Below the pieces are notes generated by a model. It had not been told where the DNA came from, did no database searches, and worked only from the letters and a program-made list of their open reading frames with translations. DNA of 64,000 nucleotides, from assembly GCA_963854735.1 (NCBI GenBank), contig OY978109.1:124001-188000 (forward strand), written 5' to 3'. The stretch is from Marvania coccoides (lineage: Eukaryota; Chlorophyta; Trebouxiophyceae; Chlorellales; Chlorellaceae). The stretch's first letter is position 1, and each line of letters begins with the position of its first letter. Positions 56,431 to 64,000 of the stretch are shown in pieces. The position numbers and the translations under genes were made by a program.

Positions 56431-56892
56431 TCAGTTCAGCATTTTGCGCTCGTCGCAGAGTGGAGAGTCCTCGTCCTCGGACGGCTCTTCCCTCCTTATT
56501 ATCTCGCTGGATATATAATTTCGGCCTTCCAGATCCCGATAGCTGGTTTTAATAGCATTGCCAGGCTTGGCAGCTCCCAGTCGCTCGGTTTTTTCATACC
56601 TCCATGTATTTTGAGAGGAATTTCGTTTCCTCTGAAATGTGCTCCTCAGACCTAGCCGGGCTGCACGCCGGTGCACCCACAGCCCTACGCCCGTCAATTT
56701 GTGAGCATGATGGCGTTTCCAGCTCTGAAAGCATTGTTTCCCCCCCGGCTGGATAAGGTCAGAGCCGTTATTGCCAGCTTTCCCACCCATGTATTCTCCG
56801 GTATCTGCAAAAGAGGGAGCAGTAGGGACGGACGTTTCTGGCACTGTTGTCGCAGCTTGGGGGGCAGATGCAGTAAAGATACGAGGGTCCAT
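56431..56892 (-). CDS. Hypothetical basic protein
   Basis: A single open frame of 153 codons with balanced composition and no long opposite-strand shadow. The N-terminal third is Ala/Thr/Pro-rich, the middle is basic with KRHHAHKLTG and RKRNSSQNTWRYEK, and the end is acidic (RREEPSEDEDSPLCDERK). No known domain, signal peptide or TM segment. It could be a real small gene or chance; low-GC flanks and lack of introns do not help to decide. Confidence 0.35.
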   Translation of the reverse strand: MDPRIFTASAPQAATTVPETSVPTAPSFADTGEYMGGKAGNNGSDLIQPGGKQCFQSWKRHHAHKLTGVGLWVHRRAARLGLRSTFQRKRNSSQNTWRYEKTERLGAAKPGNAIKTSYRDLEGRNYISSEIIRREEPSEDEDSPLCDERKMLN

Positions 56893-57244
56893 GGCCTGTC
56901 AGTTGTACCGGCAGAGCCGTCACATGACAAACTCACAAAAAAAAGTGGTCAATGTTTATGAAATTTGAAACATGTGCGCTTCGCTCGAGCCGCAGACTGG
57001 CGATAAATGCTTCCGACATTTTTTATTTATTTTTTTATTAAAGAACGAAGCAATCGGAGTATTTAACGAAGCACTTCTTGTCACCGCAAGCAAAATTTCA
57101 TTCTCTTCATTCCATTCTCCATTTTTTTTAATATGCATTTGAATTCAGCTTGAAGAGCAGTGGCAAAAACGCGAGTGCGATCTTTGCCTCTTTCGCAACC
57201 CCTCTAAAAACATAATTAGATTTTAATTGAGTTGCGAAACGACA
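56893..57244. other. Intergenic, putative divergent promoter
   Basis: 352 AT-rich bases between the hypothetical minus-strand frame and the DUF2232 gene. Confidence 0.3.
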
Positions 57245-58460
57245 ATGCAGCCTCTTGCAACGCGTCCGACCATCGCTTCACACCCTAAATTTTCCAATTT
57301 TCGACGAGACCCCGCCAGCCGACATCCCTCTTTACCACCCACCTCTCTTCAGCACCACGGCCGCCTCATTTCCCATCAGACAGCAGGAGCTTCAAGCGCG
57401 GCAACCTCCTCGGAGTCTGAAGACGCCGATGCTGGGCCTAGCACCTTGTTCGCCATGCCGATCGACCCTGCAGCCCTGGCAGCAGCGGAGGAGAGCATTG
57501 CGCAGCAGCAGTCTGGAGGCCTTCCGCCACCATACAGCCTAGATGACACACGGGTGAGAGAAAGCGAAGGGGAAAAAAACTGGGTTGATATATCTAAAAT
57601 ACTCACAATCCAAGATTTCCAATTTAATAAATAAATGCATTTTAAAGCTGAAATAAGGCGTCAATTAAATTTTCAGAGGATAGTGGAAACGGCGATGCTG
57701 GCAGCTGTAGCAGGCCTCTCCTACACCATGGCAACCCTGCTCAAACTAGAGGGCTACCTCAGCTACGTTCTTCCCCTCCCCATCGTGCTGGCAGCGTTGC
57801 GCGGCGGTGCCAGCGCTGCCGTTAAATGCCTTGTGGTGGCTTTCTTGCTGCTGTTCATTCTGGTCGGTCCAGTCAAAGCGGTGTCGTATTTGCTTATTTA
57901 TGGGCTGTTGTCTGTGGCGATGGGGGCCTCGTGGTCGCTGCGGCTGCCGTGGGCTCTGAGCGTGCCGGCAGCGGCCGTAGCGCGCATGGCAGGCGCCTTT
58001 GGCTACATTTCGCTGTCTTCCATCATGACCAATGAGAACCTGCTGGCACTTATGGTCACAAACCTCCACTCCATGCTGGTAAGTAAACGAAAATAAAAGT
58101 ATTTAAGTAGTGATGCGCAGCTTCAAAGATGAATATATTTTTTTTCGATTTTTTAGCTTCTAAGAATGTTTAAACAGCTCTCATTTATTTGAATGTTTCC
58201 ATCTCTCCATTCTTATTATATATTTTTTTCCTCTCTTCGCGCAGGATCAATTTACTGTCAAGTTGGGCGGCGCCGGGGCCCCATCGATGATGGCGGTTGG
58301 CGTCACGCTGGTGGTGCTGCTGCTGGTGCAATCGGTGTTTTACGTGTCCATGATGCACATACTGTACACTTTGATACTCAGAACGATGGGGTACGACACA
58401 GGGCCAGCCCCCAAATTTTTGAATAAAATCTTGGGGAACCAAAACGATTCGTTGGCTTAG
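57245..58460 (+). CDS. Plastid DUF2232-type multi-pass membrane protein
   Basis: Exons 57245-57553, 57677-58078 and 58245-58460 give 308 aa. Residues 1-70 are Ser/Arg/Pro-rich with few acidic residues, a likely transit peptide. Then LPPPYSLDDTR, as in plant plastid members, is followed by six or so TM segments: IVETAMLAAVAGLSYTMATL, GYLSYVLPLPIVLAALRGG, VVAFLLLFILVGPVKAVSYL, MGASWSLRLPWALSVPAAAV and VTLVVLLLVQSVFYVSMMHI. The pattern VLPLPIV…RGG and GPVKA.SYLL is shared with cyanobacterial and plant DUF2232 proteins. The function is unknown. It is good evidence for a plastid-bearing host. Confidence 0.8.
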
Positions 58461-59114
58461 CATTTGGCACTTCATTTTTTTATCCCTCTTATTAGTGGTT
58501 GGAATAATTGAATTTTGAAAGATTTGATTCATTTTGTTTGCTGTAAGCTCTGCAACCGTGGTGAATTCTCTCGTTGTGTAAGCTTGGCGTTGTCTGGTAT
58601 CCATTTAAGGTACAGTGCGCTGTTGCCGCAACACAGTTGCACTCTGGGACTCGGAGCGGCGTGGAGAATTTACAATTTTGGCCTTTGCTATGAAAAAGAA
58701 AAAGAGAAGCAGCGGCGAAAATTATTAACTGTGCTCTCAACAATGAATGGGGCTTTGACCTCATGAATGGCATCTGTACAAATGATGAAGAGAAGGTAGA
58801 AAAATGATAAAGTTCGCACAGCAATTCTGGGTGCTTAATGAAAATTGGTCGACGGCTCTGGACTTGGTTGCCGTGCCAAACAACAAGTAGCAAATATTTG
58901 CATAACAGTGAAATATACTCGTTTTTTACGGGCCACAAACAATGAAAAATAATTAAGCGCTTATTTTGAGTTTTATTTATTGCATTTACGGTGTCTTTTT
59001 ACCAATACAAAAATTTACGAGCCTCTACAGATATCTATCTGCCTATGATGGTAGATAAAACTGCTTATATTCTAACTCTATCACTTCAATGCTGGGATGC
59101 CCTAGCGTCATTGC
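58461..59114. other. Convergent intergenic region
   Basis: 654 bases between two 3' ends. Short frames on both strands lack support. Confidence 0.35.
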
Positions 59115-62093
59115 TCAGAGGCTGAACGAGGCAGGGGCGGGAGCAGGGGCAGGGGCAGGGGTGCCCGCGGGAGCTGCAGCCTGCGGCGCCTGGTTTACAA
59201 TGCCTTTCACCACCTCCAGCAGCGCTTTTTTGCTGGACTGCAGCTGCATCATGCTGAGGGATGCCACTTCGCGACCCACAACGTCCATGACGGCTGCAAA
59301 AAGCACGGTATAAACCAATATTAGCCATAATAAAATTTCCCGAGTTTTCCCCAAAGTAAAGAACTCACAATACTTGGCCCGGAACCGCAAAATGAGGGCA
59401 GTCTCCACCGGCGTCCACTGATGGCGTCCCAGCGCCTGCATCACCGCAGTAAAGGCGGCAGCGCCTTGGCTCTGCTGGCTCTGCCCCTGCTGTTGACACG
59501 GCCAGTTGGCCGCAGAAACATTGTTAGCGGCAGCTGAAGCCGCCGCACCGTTGTTTCCAGAGGAAGAAGGGAACTGCATGGGCGGCAGCGGAGGGGGCAG
59601 CGCCGCGTTGCGCAGCGCCTGCTGCTGCGCCTGGCACTGCTGCAGCAGTTGCTTCAGCGCCTGGTGCATCTGAAACTGCTGGGCGGTGGGAGACATGCCC
59701 GGGGGCTGGTGCTGCATGACTGGGCGTGAGGATACCGTCAAGAGAGGTCCCCCACCGCTGGGAGGAGGAGGGAGTGCGCTAGCAGCAGCCGGCACAGCTG
59801 GTGCTTTCCACACAGGGGCGGGAGGAGCAGGCATGGACTTGGGAGGCTCGGCTTCGCCCAGAGCTTTGCGCTTGCGAATGAAGGGCGAGGGAGGGGGCGG
59901 CACGCCTGCCGCCACGAGTTTTTCTTCCAGGGCTGCTCCGTCAAGGCCGGGGTGCTCAGCTGCAAAAGTCAGCACAGCCTGAATGGCTGGGGTGCCGTGC
60001 TGCGCCGCATACCTCGCAGCTCCAGCCAGCGCGTTCAGCGCTGTCAGAGCCTCGGCGCTGGGTGGGGAACGCTGCGGGGGGGGCAGCGGCGCCGGCGGCG
60101 CACCCGCATCAGAGCCCCGCTTCCAGGGCCCTGCGGCTGCGGGAGCGCCGCAAGTTGAGATGACGCCGCTGCCGGGTACCCTGCAGATCATGACCCGCTC
60201 CGTTCTTTCTTCCTTCCATAGCTTGATCTGGTCTCCACTTTCCACCCCGGCATCCAGCATCCATGCAGCAAAGGCGCGCCCAGTCAGGTAGTGCACGTTG
60301 GCGGCCGTCACAAAGGCCACCTCAAAAAGAAAGTCTATGCCCAGGGTGGGGTCGTGCATGGGCGCGGCGTCCGAATCCCCGGGGTATCGCCCATACAGTT
60401 TGCGGTACAACCACCCCGCAACGGGGCACTGCTGCTGCGTGAGGGTGGAATTGAACACGGTTTTGATGGCGGCGCCGTCAGCGAGCTCCGTCCAGCGGTT
60501 GGGGTGGCTGCTCTGGACCGACGGCAGCGGCTGCAGGGGCGGCAGGGGCTGCTGCGCCTGCTGCGCCTCCCAGCGCGGGGGCAGCACTGCTGCAACTGAA
60601 GAGAAAGGGTCTCTCCGGGATGGGGGCTTGGACTGTACTGCCGTTGCCAGAGCTGCTTCCAGGCCTTGACCCTGGGGGTATCGCCCAACTCGAATTTTGC
60701 CAGGCTCGGGATGGTTGCGCTCAAAGGTGAGCACGTCGCCAGACTGCACCCCCGCCACGTCCCAGTAGTCGTGGAACTGGCCCCTGAGGGTGTACTGCAG
60801 CCGCAGGTCGTTGCGAGTCTCGCAGGAGACAGTGCAGTCCCACTCGGTGCCGTTGGCGTCCACCAGCAGCGCGGAGGTAGCCCCGCAAAAAAGCTCCCGA
60901 AACACTTTGTCTGCGCGCAAAAAAGGGGGAGAAAACGATGTAAATTTGTTCAAATCTATCTGAATTTCTTTTGTTTTACTCACTTGCAAAGTGGACGGTG
61001 CGGTGCTCGCACCACCAGGGCGGCACAACCTTGACCCAGGCGTCTCCTTGGCGCTGCCAGTCGGTGCGGGGGCGCTGCGCCCGGTCAGAGGCGGCAGCGA
61101 CGGCGGCAGCAGCGGCGGTGGCGGCGGCAGCAGTTTCTCGGAAGTGGTTCCCCCGTGGGCCTCCAGGCTCTCGCTGGAACCGGTGCCGCCGGTTTTGGGC
61201 TGCCACTCGCCGCGGGCGAGCCCCCTGCGAGCCTGGAGAGAAGTCTTCGTCGTCAGCAGCGCTGTTGGCCCTGCGGTAGCTCCGCTTGCCGCGATTCTCC
61301 TCCACTGCTCCGTACTCATCATCGCTTTCTGCATTTTTATTAATTTAAATCAAAAAGGGCGTCATTCTGCGCTCACTATCTCAAAATTCAAAAAATTACT
61401 GACCTTGCACTGCGTGCCTGGGGCACCACAGCTCGAACAGCGGCTTGTCCAGCACTACGTCAGTGGACTGCACTGCGCATGGGAGGTGGTAGACTGCCCG
61501 ACAGCTGGCGTGGGTGCAGGTAACTGCGGCCCCTGCCTCCCCGCAGCACGAACACAGCCTGTGCTGCGCTCGCGCCCACTCCGACTCCAAATTCATGTAG
61601 GCATCGCTTCCCTGCACTCAATTCGGACAGTTAGCTCGAGAAACAAACCGAAAGGCATTGCGATATTTAAATTGTAGCTTCGCCTTGCCTCCCGCTGGTA
61701 GACTTGAGGGGCCCACAGCGCGCACGCAGGGTGCACCGCAGCCTCTTGGTCGCCTAGCCGCACCGACGCCAAACTGCCGCAGGTACGAGGGCTGCCGATG
61801 AGCCCACAGAAGGCGCACTCAGCGGGGGCTGCCAAAGGAGCCCCAGCCCCCAGCGCAAACTCCTCAGCAGCGTCGCTGTCGCGGTGGCGCTCGGTGGTTG
61901 CCGTGTACAGCGCGGGTCCAGGCTGGGCGGAGGTGACCGGGAACGCTGGATTGGGGGTGGTTGCCTCTGCTGAGATGTGATGTTGAGCATTTGGTTCGCG
62001 TTGACTCGCGATGCCCTCGTGCGGCGCTGCGAATGGGTTCTGTGTGATTTTAGGCTGCGAAATAAACGGCTGGGACTGCGCGTCGGCCATCAT
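59115..62093 (-). CDS. ePHD finger plus B3 domain nuclear protein
   Basis: Exons 61689-62093, 61404-61611, 60984-61328, 59369-60910 and 59115-59293 give 892 aa. Residues about 95-205 form an extended PHD: CAFCGLIG, HPACALWAPQVYQREG, CSCCGEAGAAVTC, CRAVYHLPCA, LWCPRHA. Residues about 300-395 form a B3 DNA-binding domain (WVKVVPPWWCEHRTVHF, GTEWDCTVSCETRNDLR, LRGQFHDYWDVAGVQSGDVL). A second, weaker B3-like unit at about 470-560 has VHYLTGRAFAAWMLDAGVES. The rest is Pro/Gln/Ala-rich, ending in a helical LSMMQLQSSKKALLEVVKGI. B3 is plant-lineage specific; ePHD modules read histones. The protein is probably a chromatin-linked transcription regulator. Intron 1 is GC-AG (GCAAGG); without it CALWAPQVYQRE and GSDAYMNLESEW would not join. 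A second PHD gene follows. Confidence 0.8.
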
Positions 62094-62587
62094 TCTCCGT
62101 GAAAGTCGTTCAGTTACGGCGCCTCATCAGTCGCGATTCGCGATTCGCCCCCCTCTTTTGGGTCGAGAGCAGCCGCACCTAGTCTATGAATATCAAGAAT
62201 GCGCTACAGTACATTAACAAATTGTGTGGGGAAAAAACGGCCTGTCAATCGTTGTTTATTGGTCAAGACAGCTTTCTTCAAATTCAAAATGTATTCGACA
62301 CCCTTTATAAGCCGTTGAGAACAGTGGGAGGAAGCAGCTGCCCTCGAGGGCCGCAAATGCAAGTGAACGCCGAATGCCCCATCCTCAAACCCCCTTTTTG
62401 GGGGGGTGTTTCTAACCCACCGCCCCACCGTCATTTCATTCTTATTTCAAATTCCGAGCTTGCTTCACAAGTACATGCTCCGTCAAAACCTTGCGTATTA
62501 TACAGCGATTGTTTACCGGTACTGCAATGCACCCTCCTTCAGTCAAACCCCACACAAAAAAAGAACTTTCATTGTTATTTTAAACGC
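62094..62587. other. Intergenic between two minus-strand PHD genes
   Basis: 494 bases, no exon supported. Contains the 5' flank of the ePHD/B3 gene and the 3' flank of the next. Confidence 0.4.
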
Positions 62588-64000
62588 TCAATCCATCTCT
62601 GCCGTGGCATCGCTGTCAGCCCCATCCTGGGTAGCTGCGCTCACCGTCACGTCGCTGTCCCCCTCCTCCTCCCCTCCCTCGGCCGCCAACACCCCTCTTG
62701 CCGCCTTCTCCCTCCGCCGCATCCGGCCCTTCATTCTGCGGTCCTCGTGGTTGCTGCACACCCACGCCCCGCTGGGAAACGCCAGCCCAGTGCACTCGGG
62801 GTGCACGGAGATAGCGCACCCGTCGGGGTGCTCGCAGCACAGAAGGTCCCCAGCCAGCTGGCACACGCTGCAGGTGTAGCCCCACCTGCAGGATGCTACA
62901 ATGTCTTCGGCAGCGGCAGCGTCCGCCGAAGACACGGCTCGGCCCTGCGGGAATGGCTCTTTGCCCATGGCTTTCAGCACTACCCGCATAGTGCCGTCTT
63001 CCGCCTTGGATTTGCCCGTGCGGATCATGAGAGGGCGCTCCGAGGCGGCGGTGGCAACGGCGGCTGCCGCCGCCGCCGCTTTCGGCCCCGCAGCGCGCGC
63101 CCGCGCGGCCTCCGCCTCTTCCCACTTGGCCACGTCTTCCTCGAGCTTGGCCACCACCTTGAGCATCTTTCCCCCGCGGTCACACAGCAGGAGGGAGGCG
63201 TACGTGGCTTGGGCCGCGGCGCCGGCGTTGCCGCTCTCTGCGCCCCTCCGGGCGGTCAGAACGTTCTTCAGCCACACTGCTCGCTCCCGCGCGGACCGCC
63301 ACAGCCGCGCGGGCTTCCGCATGCGTTTCTCCCGCAAGTAGGCGTGCTCTGCATCGGAGTCGTCGAAATCATCTTCAGCAGCCACAGGGTGGGTGAAGGA
63401 AGGCGCACCGCCGTTAGCGCCACCCGGGCGACCACCAGGGCGGTTGGGGGTGGTCGCCTTGGGACCGCTTCCTCCGCCGCCATCAGTTCCAGCAGTGGCA
63501 GTGGCAGTGGCAGTGGCAGTGGCATTGGCAGTGGCAGTGGCAGTGTCGTCGTTATTTTCGGCCTCCCGCCCTGCTCCTGCTGCTCCTGACGGGCCTGCTT
63601 CTTCACCACTACTGCTGTCGTCGACCCTGCCATCGACCGCCATTGGCTGCGCTGCGTTTCCGTCTTCCGCTGCTGCTGTTGGTCCAGTCGCTCGCTGTTC
63701 CCCACCCTGCTCCTCCTCCGCCGCTGCAGCAGCAACCTGAATGGGCTCAGGCACCGCGGCGGCGTCTGCTTCGCCCAGCAGGGCCGCCATGCCAGCAGCG
63801 TCAGCGCCTGGCGGCAGCCCTTCAACTACCGCAGCAAAATGGCGCTCCAGCCCCAGCAGCAGGTCGCACAGCGCCTGGGGGGTGTCGCACGCCTTTAGGT
63901 CCCGCCGCAGCTCCTTCAGATCGCAGGTCAGCGCCAGATTCACCCCTGAAGCAGAGTCGACCAAGAAGAGGTCGAGCTGGCTTTTAGCGTCTCCCACGGC
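62588..64000 (-). CDS. PHD-finger protein, C-terminal part (runs off the window)
   Basis: One long exon, open to the right edge (about 470 residues visible). It has a helical start (LKELRRDLKACDTPQALCDL), an acidic and Ala-rich middle with a TATATATA-type tract coded by a GTGGCA repeat (63497-63545), a basic helix (YLREKRMRKPARLWRSARER), and a C-terminal PHD finger: CSVCQLAGDLLCCEHPDGC, HPECTG, WVCSNHED. It ends in an acidic tail. It may read histone marks. The similarity in class to its neighbour suggests a local pair of chromatin genes, though the two are not evident duplicates. The large opposite-strand frame (62186-63589) is a composition shadow. Confidence 0.75.
   Translation of the reverse strand, partial: AVGDAKSQLDLFLVDSASGVNLALTCDLKELRRDLKACDTPQALCDLLLGLERHFAAVVEGLPPGADAAGMAALLGEADAAAVPEPIQVAAAAAEEEQGGEQRATGPTAAAEDGNAAQPMAVDGRVDDSSSGEEAGPSGAAGAGREAENNDDTATATANATATATATATAGTDGGGGSGPKATTPNRPGGRPGGANGGAPSFTHPVAAEDDFDDSDAEHAYLREKRMRKPARLWRSARERAVWLKNVLTARRGAESGNAGAAAQATYASLLLCDRGGKMLKVVAKLEEDVAKWEEAEAARARAAGPKAAAAAAAVATAASERPLMIRTGKSKAEDGTMRVVLKAMGKEPFPQGRAVSSADAAAAEDIVASCRWGYTCSVCQLAGDLLCCEHPDGCAISVHPECTGLAFPSGAWVCSNHEDRRMKGRMRRREKAARGVLAAEGGEEEGDSDVTVSAATQDGADSDATAEMD

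Noticed and set aside
62186..63589. 467-codon plus-strand open frame
   Set aside because: Opposite strand of the PHD gene, whose zinc ligands are clear; the plus-strand frame has no recognisable domain.

Overview
This is a eukaryotic nuclear window. Exons are GC-rich. Introns are short (mostly about 70-330 bases), AT- and pyrimidine-rich, with GT-AG or sometimes GC-AG ends. The best fit is a photosynthetic eukaryote of the green lineage: a B3 DNA-binding domain, a plastid-type DUF2232 membrane protein with a plain transit-peptide-like N-terminus, a transit-peptide-like adenylosuccinate lyase, and a secreted SPPPPP-rich protein of the type common in green-algal cell walls. AATAAA-like rather than TGTAA polyadenylation motifs follow several genes, so the assignment is an inference. 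Stop codons TAA, TAG and TGA are all used, so the code looks standard.

Layout. 0.3-0.5 kb: a diverged dispersed repeat. 0.9-16.5 kb: ABHD4/5-type hydrolase, an unrecognised low-complexity protein, a divergent pair of EF-hand/membrane-anchor genes, a TMEM62-like phosphoesterase, an MFS transporter, a START-like protein and a TPR protein. 17.3-21.5 kb: a decayed LINE endonuclease, thymidylate kinase and PurB. 22.0-24.9 kb: a secreted chimera of Cys-rich repeats, a Pro-rich stalk and seven RCC1 repeats. 25-29.4 kb: a graveyard of nested non-LTR retrotransposon pieces. 29.5-38.3 kb: ER glucosidase I, an RNase Z-like protein without its metal-binding motif, and an RRM protein. 40.1-44.0 kb: a second copy of the EF-hand unit in which one partner now appears to be a methyltransferase. 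44.4-45.8 kb: ProA. 47.9-53.0 kb: a tandem array of three EamA-type transporters, the last one broken. 53.3-64.0 kb: eIF3 subunit L, a DUF2232 plastid protein, an ePHD+B3 chromatin protein and a PHD protein running off the edge.

Many genes are in compact divergent pairs (7852/8052, 12299/12676, 19214/19443, 35856/36317, 42762/42968), which suggests shared promoters. Exon boundaries were placed by hand from splice motifs, phase continuity and comparison of paralogues; no alignment or transcript data were available.

The most unusual items are: (i) the duplicated EF-hand/TM unit, where the promoter, the start codon and a Cys-rich 3' module seem to have been kept while the middle was replaced by a methyltransferase; (ii) the Cys-rich/Pro-rich/RCC1 secreted chimera; (iii) an ePHD plus B3 architecture; (iv) an RNase Z-family pseudoenzyme; (v) a repeat family with copy-specific tandem tails; and (vi) an 18-base motif present at four places.
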